Below are positions 1 to 7,104 of a stretch of DNA of 64,000 bases, piece after piece. The notes below the pieces were generated by a model, which saw nothing but the letters and a program-made list of their open reading frames with translations, ran no database searches and was not told the DNA's origin. The DNA is from Amycolatopsis decaplanina DSM 44594 (GTDB lineage: Bacteria > Actinomycetota > Actinomycetes > Mycobacteriales > Pseudonocardiaceae), in the NCBI RefSeq assembly GCF_000342005.1, contig NZ_AOHO01000048.1, forward strand, positions 290,539-354,538, written 5' to 3'. The translations under genes were made by a program, and so were the position numbers. The stretch's first letter is position 1. Each line of letters begins with the position of its first letter.

Positions 1-1
1 G

Positions 2-214
2 GGGCAGCCCGGTCAACCGGCCGGGACACGGGCTGCGGCCGCGGGTATGGGCGGCTTCGGTGGGATGCCGATGGGGATGGCGCCCCCGCAAGGGCGGCAG
101 GGCGAGGAGGCGCACAAGGCGCCGGACTACCTCGTCGAGGATTCCGACGTCTGGGGTCTCACCGGGCACGTGACCCCGCCCGTCATCGGCGAGGACCCGA
201 GGAGCGGTCGCTGA
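2..214 (+). CDS. C-terminal part of an ESX (type VII) associated protein (5' truncated by window edge)
   Basis: The window opens inside a gene of which about 70 codons are visible. They are Gly/Pro/Met-rich and end in a structured-looking tail (APDYLVEDSDVWGLTG, then PPVIGEDP). A low-complexity linker followed by such a tail is usual at the C-terminus of PPE/WXG-like proteins handled by actinobacterial type VII secretion. That assignment is inferred from the tail and from the EspG-family gene that follows. The TGA stop shares its last base with the ATG of the next gene, so the two are translationally coupled. Confidence 0.6.
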   Translation, partial: GQPGQPAGTRAAAAGMGGFGGMPMGMAPPQGRQGEEAHKAPDYLVEDSDVWGLTGHVTPPVIGEDPRSGR

Positions 215-975
215 TGGACTGGATCCGGCTGCACGTCGGCGAGCTGTTCCTGCTCTGGTCGGCGCACGGACGCGACGAACTGCCCGCGGTGCTGGAGGTC
301 CCGCACGTCGGGCGGACGCCGGAATTCCGGGCGGAACTGGTGGCCACGGCGAGCGCGACGCTGTCGGAACGCGGCCTCGGCACCGTGGACGCGCCCGCGC
401 CCGAACTGGTGCGGCTGCTGCACACCGTCGCGAACAGCGAACTCACGCTCGACCTGCGGCTCGACGGCGATCCGGCGTACCGGGCCGTCGGCTGCGTGTC
501 CGATCGCGGCGCGGTCGCGATCGGCGTTTCGGGCACCGACGTCGAGCTGACGGCGCTGCGGGAACCGCTCGTCGCCGCGACCCTGCTGCAGGCTTTGCCG
601 CCGTGCGAGCAGGGGCGGGGACTATCGGTCAACCTGCGCGTCGACGACTACACGGCCGCGTGCGAGGCGGGGGAGCACGGCGGGCAGCCGGCGTTCTCCG
701 ATGTCCTGCGTGACGCAGGGCTGCGGGAACCCGAGGTCATCGTGCTGGTCCGGATCGCGACGCAGCGGATCGGCAGCGGACGGCTCGGGGCGGCCAGGAA
801 GTCGTGGGAAGGCCGCTGGGTGCGCGGAGAGGGTACGTTGACCTGGGTGGACACCCCCGACGGCCGCTACGGGCTCCGTCGCGATCGAGGGTGGCTGACA
901 GTCACCCCGCTCGACGCGTCGCGGCTCAAGACGATGGCGTACGAGCTGTTCACCGGGGCTCGCCAAGCAGGTTAA
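214..975 (+). CDS. ESX secretion-associated protein, EspG family
   Basis: A 253-aa soluble protein with the length and alternating helix/strand pattern of EspG proteins. EspG proteins are cytosolic chaperones that bind PE/PPE-type substrates and deliver them to the type VII secretion machine. Typical features are an N-terminal stretch on leader and leucine-rich helices (LFLLWSAHGRDELPAVLEVP), a central beta region, and a C-terminal strand/helix ending in LTVTPLDASRLKTMAYELF. The upstream gene overlaps by one base (TGATG) and looks like an ESX substrate, which fits a substrate-chaperone pair. No signal peptide or membrane segment is present. The family call rests on overall pattern and context rather than a catalytic motif. 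Confidence 0.75.
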   Translation: MDWIRLHVGELFLLWSAHGRDELPAVLEVPHVGRTPEFRAELVATASATLSERGLGTVDAPAPELVRLLHTVANSELTLDLRLDGDPAYRAVGCVSDRGAVAIGVSGTDVELTALREPLVAATLLQALPPCEQGRGLSVNLRVDDYTAACEAGEHGGQPAFSDVLRDAGLREPEVIVLVRIATQRIGSGRLGAARKSWEGRWVRGEGTLTWVDTPDGRYGLRRDRGWLTVTPLDASRLKTMAYELFTGARQAG

Positions 976-986
976 CGAGGGTTAAC
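971..986. promoter_or_regulatory. Twin GTTAAC palindromes before the acetoacetyl-CoA ligase gene
   Basis: Two perfect GTTAAC hexamers lie exactly 10 bp apart, so on the same face of the helix. They sit 9 nt before the GTG start at 995 and overlap the stop of the EspG-like gene. The second copy could double as a -10 element of a very short-leader promoter. This is a candidate operator for the ligase gene; no regulator is encoded next to it. Confidence 0.35.
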
Positions 987-994
987 ATCGCGGG

Positions 995-2971
995 GTGACG
1001 CACACCGCCGACGCCCCAGAAGTGCTCTGGCGCCCTGAGCCGAGCCGCCTGTCCGACACCAAGATCGACGCGTTCCGCCAATGGCTGCGCACCGAACGCG
1101 GCGTGGAAGTCGACGACTACAACGCGTTGTGGGAGTTCTCCGTGCGGCAGGGGCCGGAGTTCTGGTCCGCCGTCGCCGACTTCCTCGGCGTGCGCTGGCA
1201 CGACCAGCCCGGTGAGGTGCTCACCGGCGAAATGCCGGACGCCCGGTGGTTCGCGGGCGGAACGCTGAACTATGCCGAGCATTCGCTCATGTCCGGCGTC
1301 GCGGGCGCCGCGAAGGCCGACGACGAGGTCGCCGTGATCTTCCACCGCGAAGACGGCCTCTCGTCGCAGCTGACGTACGGCGCCCTGCGGTCCGCCGTCG
1401 CCTCCGCGCGGGAAGGACTGCGCAAGCTGGGAGTGTCCAAAGGGGACAGGGTCGTCGCGCTGGCGCCGAACTGCCCGCAGACGCTGATCGCCTTCCTCGC
1501 CACCGCGAGCCTCGGCGCAGTCTGGTCGTCTTGCTCGCCGGACTTCGGCGTCCGCGCGATCACCGACCGCTTCGCGCAGATCGAGCCGAAGGTGCTGATC
1601 GCGGTCAACGGATACGTCTACAATGGACGGTGGTTCGACAGCCGGTCGACGGTGAACTCGTTGCGGGACGAGATCTCCACACTCGAAGCGACCGTGCTCA
1701 TCGACTACGCGGGCGGCCGCCTCGACGGCACACTCGACTGGGACACGCTGCTCGCGGACAACGCGGGCGCGGAACTGGCCTTCGAACCCGTCGAATTCGG
1801 TCACCCGCTGTGGGTCCTGTACTCCTCGGGGACCACCGGTCTGCCGAAGGGCATCGTCCACGGACACGGCGGGATCACCCTCGAACACCTCAAAGCCCTT
1901 GCCCTGCAAAGCGATCTCGGTCCTGGTGATCGGTTCTTCTGGTTCACCACCACCGGCTGGATGATGTGGAACTTCCTCATCTCCGGCCTGCTGACCGGCA
2001 CCACGATCGTGCTCTTCGACGGTAGCCCGGGGCATCCGGACCTGAACGTGTTGTGGCACTTGGCCGAACAGCATCGTGTCACCTACTTCGGCACGTCGGC
2101 GCCGTACATCCAGAGCTGTCTGAAGGCCGGGATCAAACCAGCGGAGCGTTACGACCTCACCGCGTTGCGCGCCTTGGGATCGACCGGCGCGCCGCTGAGC
2201 GTCGAGGGCTTCCGGTGGATCGTCGACGAGGTCGGCAAACGCGTCCAGATCTGCTCGGTGTCCGGTGGCACGGATCTGTGCGCGGCGTTCGTCGCGTCGG
2301 CCCCGGATGTCCCGGTCTGGCTGGGTGAGCTGTCGGTCCGCGCTCTCGGCGCCGCCGTCGCCGCGTTCGACGAGGACGGGAAGCCGGTGGTGGAGACGGT
2401 CGGCGAACTGGTGATCACCGAACCGATGCCGTCGATGCCGGTGTTCTTCTGGAACGACCCGGACGGCTCGCGGTTGCGCGAGGCGTACTTCGAGATGTAC
2501 CCGGGAATCTGGCGGCACGGCGACTGGATCCGGATCACCGGCCGCGGCTCCGCCGTCATCTACGGACGCAGCGATTCGACACTCAACCGCGGTGGCGTCC
2601 GGATGGGCACGGCCGAGTTCTACCGGGTCGTCGAGTCGTTCGACCAGGTCGCGGACTCGTTGGTGATCGACACGTCGGCGGCGGGCAACGAGGACGGGCA
2701 GCTGCTGTGTTTCCTCGTGCTGACCGAGGGTGCGTCGCTCGACGAGATCGAGCCCGCCTTGCGCAAGGAATTGCGCGGGGCCCTTTCGCCGCGGCACGTG
2801 CCCGACCGGTTCGTCCAGGTGAGCGAGGTGCCCCGGACGCTCAACGGCAAGAAGTGCGAGGTTCCGGTCAAGAAGATCCTTTCGGGGGTCTCACCTGACC
2901 GCGCCGTCAGCCGGGATGCCCTGCTGAACCCCGACGCCCTTGTACCGTTCGTGAAGCTGGCAAGGAGCTAG
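995..2971 (+). CDS. Acetoacetate--CoA ligase (acetoacetyl-CoA synthetase)
   Basis: ANL-superfamily adenylating enzyme that activates acetoacetate to acetoacetyl-CoA in ketone-body and PHB-related carbon metabolism; cytosolic. The 658-aa length matches the family. The N-terminal region carries the acetoacetyl-CoA synthetase cap (WRPEPSRLSDTKIDAFRQWL) and the WFAGGTLNYAEH stretch. The AMP-binding P-loop YSSGTTGLPKGIVHG lies near residue 275. A TTTGWMMWN motif and the hinge HGDWIRITGRGSAVIYGRSD follow, and the C-terminal catalytic lysine is in RTLNGKKCEVPVKK near residue 615. The GTG start gives the conserved N-terminus. The gene stands alone on the plus strand, 20 bp after the EspG-like gene. 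Confidence 0.93.
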   Translation: MTHTADAPEVLWRPEPSRLSDTKIDAFRQWLRTERGVEVDDYNALWEFSVRQGPEFWSAVADFLGVRWHDQPGEVLTGEMPDARWFAGGTLNYAEHSLMSGVAGAAKADDEVAVIFHREDGLSSQLTYGALRSAVASAREGLRKLGVSKGDRVVALAPNCPQTLIAFLATASLGAVWSSCSPDFGVRAITDRFAQIEPKVLIAVNGYVYNGRWFDSRSTVNSLRDEISTLEATVLIDYAGGRLDGTLDWDTLLADNAGAELAFEPVEFGHPLWVLYSSGTTGLPKGIVHGHGGITLEHLKALALQSDLGPGDRFFWFTTTGWMMWNFLISGLLTGTTIVLFDGSPGHPDLNVLWHLAEQHRVTYFGTSAPYIQSCLKAGIKPAERYDLTALRALGSTGAPLSVEGFRWIVDEVGKRVQICSVSGGTDLCAAFVASAPDVPVWLGELSVRALGAAVAAFDEDGKPVVETVGELVITEPMPSMPVFFWNDPDGSRLREAYFEMYPGIWRHGDWIRITGRGSAVIYGRSDSTLNRGGVRMGTAEFYRVVESFDQVADSLVIDTSAAGNEDGQLLCFLVLTEGASLDEIEPALRKELRGALSPRHVPDRFVQVSEVPRTLNGKKCEVPVKKILSGVSPDRAVSRDALLNPDALVPFVKLARS

Positions 2972-3145
2972 GCCGCGTCCTGCGAGTCACGTTCGCGGTC
3001 TCCGCGCCCAGGCGGCCCCTGACGGCACGGGCGGTCCAGCCGAGTACGACCCGGTACGAGGCCGAACCGCCGCACCGTCAGGAACCACCTGGATCACGAA
3101 GCCCATCGAACAGACTCACAGGACACGACCTGACGGGGGCGGAAC

Positions 3146-4813
3146 TTGGCGGGCGCTTGGCGGGTGGCGGGTGCCACCTCGGTGGCGGTGATCACCTGGG
3201 TGACGCGGCTGGCCGGACTGCTGGCCCTGGTCTCGGTGCTGGTCCCGGCCGGGCGGCGCACCCTGCGTGGACGCGTCGCCGAATGGCTGGAACTGCCGAA
3301 CGAGGCCACGGTCGGCGCGGCGACGGTCGCGCTGGTGACCGGTGCGCTGCTGATGCTGCTCGCCACCGGCCTCAAACGGCGGAAACGACGGGCCTGGCAA
3401 CTGGCGGTCGCCGCCGCCGCGCTGCTGACGGTGTCGCATCTCGGGCTGCGGCACGCCCTCGGCGCCGGGCTCGTGTCGCTCGCGCTGCTGATCGCCCTGA
3501 TCGCGACGCGGCGCCACTTCATCGCGCTCCCCGATCCGGTGACCGGCCGGTGGCGCGCGGTCCGGGTCTTCGTGCAGCTGACGGTGGCCGGGGTGGCGAT
3601 CAACTTCGCGCTGCTGTCGGTCGCGGTCGCCCCCTTGAGCGTCGGCGACCGCCTGGCGCAGTCGACGCTGGCCCTGATCGGCGTGAGCGGTCCGGTGGTG
3701 TTCCCCGCGTTGTGGCTGGAAGACCTGTCGGCCGCCGTCGGCCTGCTGTTCGGGATCGGCGCGGTGCTGCTGGCGGCGTACTTCCTCCTCCGCTCGGCCG
3801 AACCCGCGCCGGAGCTGACCGACGACGAGGTCGAGCGGCTGAGGGGGCTGCTGGGGGAGCGGGACTCGCTGGGGTACTTCGCTCTGCGCCGGGACAAGTT
3901 CGTGGTCTTCTCGAAGTCGGGGAAGGCCGCGGTGACCTATCGGGTGATCGCCGGGGTCGCGCTGTGCTCGGCGGACCCCCTCGGTGACCCGGAAGCGTGG
4001 CCCGGGGCGATCGAGGAGTACCTGGACGTCTGCCGGCGGTACGCCTGGACCCCGGCGGCCATGGGCTGCTCGGAACTGGGCGCGACCGTCTGGGCACGCT
4101 TCGGGCTGGAGGTCCTGGAGATCGGTGACGAGGCCGTCGTCGACACCGACACCTTCACCCTCGAAGGCCGCGTCATGCGCGGAGTCCGCCAAGCCGTCTC
4201 GCGCGCGAAGCGAGCCGGCTACACCGCGCGCATCCGCAAGGCCGAAGACCTGCTTGAAGGTGAACTCGACGAACTCCGCACCCTCGCCGCCACCTGGCGC
4301 GGCACCGACACCGAGCGCGGCTTCTCGATGGCCCTCGGCCGCATGGGCGATCCAGGCTCGGTCCTGGTGACCGCCGAACACGACGGACACGTCCGCGGAG
4401 TCCTCCAGTTCGTCCCCTGGGGCGAGAAGGGCCTGTCCCTGGACGTCATGCGCCGCGACCGGACCGCCGACAACGGCGTCAACGAGCTGATGATCTCCGA
4501 ACTCCTCCTGACGACCTCCGCCCAGCACGTCTCCCTGAACTTCGCCGCCTTCCGCGCCGTCCTGGAACAAGGCCAGCGCATCGGCGCCGGCCCCGTCGCC
4601 CGCCTGTCCGCCCGGACGCTGCGATTCTTCTCACGTTGGATCCAGATCGAGACCCTCTACCGCTTCAACGCGAAGTTCCAGCCCCGCTGGGTCCCGCGCT
4701 ACCTGGTCTACCCCGCGGCCCGTGACCTCCCCCGGGTCGGCATCGCCGTCTTCGAAGCCGAAGGCCTCGGCGGGCGCCCATCAGGCCTGCTCAGAGCCCT
4801 GCAACGCGTCTAA
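3146..4813 (+). CDS. MprF/LysX-like membrane protein with phosphatidylglycerol lysyltransferase (DUF2156) domain
   Basis: A 555-aa protein with an N-terminal membrane half and a C-terminal soluble DUF2156 half. The first ~225 residues have about six or seven hydrophobic segments with Arg/Lys-rich loops (KRRKRRAW). The C-terminal part, from about residue 245, has the GNAT-like fold motifs of aminoacyl-PG synthases (SLGYFALRRDKFVVFS, GVALCSADPLGDPEAW, NELMISELLL, LNFAAFRAVLEQG, LYRFNAKFQPRWVPRYLVYP). Family members transfer lysine or alanine from aminoacyl-tRNA to phosphatidylglycerol, lowering surface negative charge and giving cationic-peptide resistance. The amino acid used here cannot be read from sequence. 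The TTG start follows a GGGGGCGG stretch; a downstream GTG is an alternative start. No LysRS domain is fused, unlike LysX. Confidence 0.85.
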   Translation: MAGAWRVAGATSVAVITWVTRLAGLLALVSVLVPAGRRTLRGRVAEWLELPNEATVGAATVALVTGALLMLLATGLKRRKRRAWQLAVAAAALLTVSHLGLRHALGAGLVSLALLIALIATRRHFIALPDPVTGRWRAVRVFVQLTVAGVAINFALLSVAVAPLSVGDRLAQSTLALIGVSGPVVFPALWLEDLSAAVGLLFGIGAVLLAAYFLLRSAEPAPELTDDEVERLRGLLGERDSLGYFALRRDKFVVFSKSGKAAVTYRVIAGVALCSADPLGDPEAWPGAIEEYLDVCRRYAWTPAAMGCSELGATVWARFGLEVLEIGDEAVVDTDTFTLEGRVMRGVRQAVSRAKRAGYTARIRKAEDLLEGELDELRTLAATWRGTDTERGFSMALGRMGDPGSVLVTAEHDGHVRGVLQFVPWGEKGLSLDVMRRDRTADNGVNELMISELLLTTSAQHVSLNFAAFRAVLEQGQRIGAGPVARLSARTLRFFSRWIQIETLYRFNAKFQPRWVPRYLVYPAARDLPRVGIAVFEAEGLGGRPSGLLRALQRV

Positions 4814-4878
4814 GGGGGGTGCCTTCAGAGGGGGGCCATGGGGTGTGTAACCTATTTGAGCAGTGGTCGTTGGGCCTG

Positions 4879-4968
4879 GGAGGCTTCGCCTAGTCTGGTC
4901 TATGGCGCCGCACTGCTAATGCGGTTGGGGGTGACCCCCCCTCCCGGGTTCAAATCCCGGAGCCTCCG
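4879..4968 (+). tRNA. tRNA-Ser(GCT)
   Basis: Acceptor stem GGAGGCT pairs with AGCCTCC, with discriminator G. The anticodon stem is CCGCA/TGCGG with loop CTGCTAA (anticodon 4915-4917). A long G/C-rich variable arm is typical of class II tRNAs. The T-arm is normal and CCA is not encoded. Reads AGC/AGU. Confidence 0.96.
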
Positions 4969-5010
4969 CTGGTACCTGTTCCGGCAGGTGCTAGATTGAT
5001 AACTGAACAA

Positions 5011-5084
5011 GCGCCCGTAGCTCAGCTGGATAGAGCATCTGACTACGGATCAGAAGGTCAGGGGTTCGAATCCCTTCGGGCGCA
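5011..5084 (+). tRNA. tRNA-Arg(ACG)
   Basis: Acceptor GCGCCCG/CGGGCGC with discriminator A, canonical D-arm (GCTCAGCTGGATAGAGC), and anticodon stem TCTGA/TCAGA with loop CTACGGA (anticodon 5045-5047). The T-arm is normal and CCA is not encoded. This appears to be the regular chromosomal CGN-reading tRNA. Its acceptor stem differs from the second Arg(ACG) gene in the array at 6780. Confidence 0.96.
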
Positions 5085-5104
5085 CGTCTGGTTGAGACAG
5101 CACT

Positions 5105-5135
5105 AAGGCCCTCCCGTTCGCGGGAGGGCCTTTTT
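5105..5135 (+). terminator. Rho-independent terminator after tRNA-Arg
   Basis: A perfect 12-bp stem (AAGGCCCTCCCG / CGGGAGGGCCTT) with a TTCG tetraloop is followed by a T-run, 20 bp after the tRNA 3' end. Confidence 0.93.
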
Positions 5136-5154
5136 GTCTGTCCGGTGTGGACTT

Positions 5155-5382
5155 CTAGCGTCGTCGCCGGGCGGCCATGGCGCCGCCGACCGATCCGCCA
5201 CCGAGCAGTCCGGCCGCCGCCAAGGGCGAGGTGATCGCGAGCAACACCACGGCCGCGGCGACGATCCCCACGATGAGGACCAGCGCGGGCAAAGCCCAAC
5301 GAGCCAGCCTGAGCGCGTTGGTTGTGCGCGTCTCGTCGGAGATCATCTGCGTGAACCAGTCGCTCCGTTGCCTGGTCACCAC
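5155..5382 (-). CDS. Small two-helix membrane protein, last gene of the PadR operon
   Basis: A 75-aa protein with a soluble N-terminus (TRQRSDWFTQMISDETRTT). One long hydrophobic stretch at about residues 30-50 (LPALVLIVGIVAAAVVLLAI) and a Gly/Ala-rich second segment precede an RRRR tail. It is unrecognised. The GTG start overlaps the stop of the preceding gene (GTGGTGA), making it the third gene of a tightly coupled unit PadR - 220-aa protein - this protein. That arrangement suggests a PadR-regulated membrane function, perhaps an envelope-stress or efflux accessory; the inference is from context only. Confidence 0.6.
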   Translation of the reverse strand: MVTRQRSDWFTQMISDETRTTNALRLARWALPALVLIVGIVAAAVVLLAITSPLAAAGLLGGGSVGGAMAARRRR

Positions 5383-6038
5383 GAGCGCTCCTGCACCGGC
5401 GCGCTCAGTTCACGCCGCAGCCATGGCGCTCGCACCAGAACCCTTAGCGCGTAAGTGATCTGCGCTCGGCCGCCGCAGCCGGACTCCGCGAGGTCGTGCA
5501 GCTCCGCGTGGAACAGTTCGGTGTATTCAAGTCTGTCGGCGGCGGGGAGGATCCTTGCCGCCCAGTCGGTCAGCCGACGCGAAGTAGCCGACCGTACGGC
5601 CTTCTCGGGTTCCGCTTCGACCGCGTGAACAGGAGCAGGAGGCCGGCGCTCCTCGACGCTGGTGGCCTTACCTGTCGCATAGATGATAGCGTCCGCGAGC
5701 CTGCGAACCCGCATCCGGTCCGAGTCCTGTTCGCCGCGGTGCCAGCCGACGTCCAGTTCCAAGTCCAGGTCGATGACCGCACCCTGAAGTGTGCGAAGTA
5801 GTTCCAACAGGGCAAAAACGTCGTCATCGGAGGTGTCTTCTTCGGCGAGTTGCCGAGAACGAGCCGCGGTCAGGGCGCTTTCGAAGAGCCGGACGACGTG
5901 TGTCGCTGCGTTGCGCACGCCCTCCACCTCGCTGCGAGTGTCGCTGAGACGCGTCCAATGATGAATGTCGTGCTCGAGCTCCTTCGCGATGCGAAGCCCT
6001 CTTGCGAGTTCATTGGCGGCAGCGCCGAAAAAGAGCAT
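5376..6038 (-). CDS. Unknown 220-aa protein co-transcribed with PadR
   Basis: A largely alpha-helical, charged protein with no membrane segment. The N-terminal half is Leu/Ala/Glu-rich (ANELARGLRIAKELEHDIHH, then FALLELLRTLQGAVIDLDLE). The C-terminus carries LPAADRLEYTELFHAELHDLA followed by ITYALRVLVRAPWLRREL. C-terminal tails of this kind are familiar from actinobacterial proteins encoded directly after PadR regulators, but their function is not established. The start ATG overlaps the PadR stop (TGATG), which excludes a longer upstream reading of the same frame. It is probably expressed only as part of the PadR unit. Confidence 0.65.
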   Translation of the reverse strand: MLFFGAAANELARGLRIAKELEHDIHHWTRLSDTRSEVEGVRNAATHVVRLFESALTAARSRQLAEEDTSDDDVFALLELLRTLQGAVIDLDLELDVGWHRGEQDSDRMRVRRLADAIIYATGKATSVEERRPPAPVHAVEAEPEKAVRSATSRRLTDWAARILPAADRLEYTELFHAELHDLAESGCGGRAQITYALRVLVRAPWLRRELSAPVQERSW

Positions 6039-6367
6039 CAGCGCTCTCCTGCGAAGCCAGGGCGAAGGCGTGATAGGGCTTGTGTCGATGCCTTGGCGCG
6101 GAGTAACGCCGCCCGCACCGCCGCGATGCTGTTCGGATCCAGGCTGTAGTAACGGCGTCGCGGGCGTCCCTCCTCGGAAGGCTCGACCTCCTCCCACCGA
6201 GAACGCAGCCAACCCACCTTCTCCAGCCGAGCCAGGATGGGATGGATCGTGCCGCTCGGCAGCCCAGCCGCGGCGCAGATCTCCAGTCCGTACATCTCCC
6301 GGGCCGGATCCGACATCAGCTCGTGCAGGACGAGCTGCGTCGGCAGCGTCATCCGTGGACCACTCAT
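6038..6367 (-). CDS. PadR-family transcriptional regulator
   Basis: A 109-aa winged-helix repressor. The PadR HTH spans about residues 8-75: LHELMSDPAREMYGLEICAA, then GLPSGTIHPILARLEKVGWL, then the wing SEEGRPRRRYYSLDPNS. It is short, a PadR-s1-like single domain plus a C-terminal helix. It is the first gene of a three-gene minus-strand unit in which each gene overlaps the next. A perfect 9-bp inverted repeat lies just before its start, which strongly suggests autorepression. Confidence 0.9.
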   Translation of the reverse strand: MSGPRMTLPTQLVLHELMSDPAREMYGLEICAAAGLPSGTIHPILARLEKVGWLRSRWEEVEPSEEGRPRRRYYSLDPNSIAAVRAALLRAKASTQALSRLRPGFAGER

Positions 6368-6374
6368 AGGAGAA

Positions 6375-6397
6375 CTCTACCTAGGGGCTAGGTAGAG
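6375..6397. promoter_or_regulatory. PadR operator palindrome
   Basis: CTCTACCTA - 5 nt - TAGGTAGAG, a perfect 9-bp inverted repeat 8 bp upstream of the padR start codon. The core TACCTAG/CTAGGTA resembles operators that actinobacterial PadR proteins bind to repress themselves (known of the family; binding here is inferred). Confidence 0.75.
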
Positions 6398-6403
6398 AAC
6401 AAG

Positions 6404-6475
6404 AGGCCCACCCGGGAGCCGAACCCGGAGTCCAACGGCTTTGCGGGCCGCTGCACGACCGTCGTGAAGTGGGCC
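6404..6475 (-). tRNA. tRNA-Cys(GCA)-like gene, atypical (array member 6)
   Basis: Acceptor GGCCCAC/GTGGGCC is perfect, and discriminator U73 is the cysteine identity base. The T-stem CCGGG/CCCGG is intact. The anticodon stem GCGGC/GCCGT holds loop CCGCAAA, giving anticodon GCA but with C instead of the near-universal U at position 33. The D-loop is only about five bases. It may be poorly functional or specialised. Confidence 0.72.
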
Positions 6476-6490
6476 AAGTACAGGTCGCCG

Positions 6491-6562
6491 TGCCCTCGGC
6501 AGGAGTCGAACCCGCGTTCCCGGTTTCGGACGCCGGCGTCGTATCCGTTGGACCACGAGGGC
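6491..6562 (-). tRNA. tRNA-Arg(CCG), slightly degenerate (array member 5)
   Basis: Acceptor GCCCTCG/CGAGGGC, discriminator A, loop GTCCGAA (anticodon CCG, U33 present), and T-stem GCGGG/CCTGC with one G-T pair. The last anticodon-stem pair is a C-A mismatch. Would read CGG. Confidence 0.8.
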
Positions 6563-6565
6563 TTG

Positions 6566-6654
6566 CGGAGGATGCAGGATTCGAACCTGCGCGACGCTCT
6601 CACGCCGACCACCGTTTTCGGGACGGTTGCCTTACCGGACTCGGCCAATCCTCC
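6566..6654 (-). tRNA. tRNA-Ser(CGA) with C33 (array member 4)
   Basis: Acceptor GGAGGAT/ATCCTCC, discriminator G (serine type), normal Ser D-arm, a long variable arm, and T-stem GCAGG/CCTGC. The anticodon stem ACCGT/ACGGT has loop CCCGAAA: anticodon CGA, again with C at position 33. Would read UCG. Confidence 0.8.
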
Positions 6655-6670
6655 TTGTCGTACCACTTGG

Positions 6671-6744
6671 TCGGACGCCCGCGAGTCGAACGCGGTGACT
6701 CCTGATCCCAAATCAGGCGGGGTCGCCAGTGCCCCTCGCATCCG
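6671..6744 (-). tRNA. tRNA-Pro(TGG) (array member 3)
   Basis: Acceptor CGGATGC/GCGTCCG with one T-G pair, D-stem GGGG/CCCC, and anticodon stem CCTGA/TCAGG with loop TTTGGGA (anticodon TGG). G37 is as expected for proline tRNA. T-stem CCGCG/CGCGG. Well formed; reads CCA. Confidence 0.88.
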
Positions 6745-6779
6745 TCGACCGGCGTATCCCCCTCCGATACGCCGACCTG

Positions 6780-6853
6780 TACCCCTACCAGGACTCGAAC
6801 CTGGGACCTCCGCATTCGTAGTGCGGCGCTCTGTCCTCCTGAGCTACAGGGGT
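6780..6853 (-). tRNA. tRNA-Arg(ACG), second copy (array member 2)
   Basis: Acceptor ACCCCTG/TAGGGGT with a closing G-T pair, anticodon stem CCGCA/TGCGG with loop CTACGAA, and T-stem CCAGG/CCTGG. It has the same anticodon as the gene at 5011 but an unrelated acceptor stem, so it is not a recent duplicate. Confidence 0.88.
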
Positions 6854-6974
6854 GAGGTGGAGACGAGTGCACGCCTCCACCGGCGCTCGTCCTGGCTGCC
6901 TCTTTCGGCGACGGGGATGAGCTTTGGGAAAAGTCTTCTGTTGTCAAGGTTCGCGCTGAATAGACAGCGTCGAG

Positions 6975-7043
6975 CACCGGCGGGAGGAGTCGAACCCCCT
7001 GGACACGGTTTTGGAGGCCGTTCCGCTTCCCAAGCTCGCCGAT
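6975..7043 (-). tRNA. tRNA-Trp(CCA)-like, short (array member 1)
   Basis: Acceptor ATCGGCG/CGCCGGT with one T-G pair and discriminator G (tryptophan type). The loop is CTCCAAA (anticodon CCA) in a stem ending in a C-A mismatch, and the T-stem GGGGG/CCTCC has a G-T. The D-arm cannot be folded normally. At 69 nt it is short. It is probably transcribed first in the array. Confidence 0.7.
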
Positions 7044-7062
7044 AGAGAATTGCTTTGCGCAG

Positions 7063-7104
7063 CAAAAAGAGAAGCCGCCCGGATCAGTTTCCTGATGGGC
7101 GGCT
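7063..7104 (-). terminator. Terminator-like hairpin just upstream of the tRNA array (minus strand)
   Basis: Arms AGCCGCCC/GGGCGGCT and ATCAG/CTGAT around a TTTC loop (plus-strand notation) with a two-base bulge. On the minus strand the hairpin is followed by TCTCTTTTTGC. This has the form of a rho-independent terminator ending about 20 nt before the first array tRNA. No gene upstream of it on that strand is evident. Confidence 0.6.

Noticed and set aside
950..2797. 615-codon minus-strand frame over the acetoacetyl-CoA ligase gene
   Set aside because: Mirror of codon-position GC bias; the plus-strand product has all expected ANL motifs.
5011..6853. Duplication of tRNA-Arg(ACG) as a sign of site-specific integration
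   Set aside because: The two Arg(ACG) genes have unrelated acceptor stems and opposite orientation, no direct repeat of the tRNA 3' end was noticed, and no integrase gene is present.
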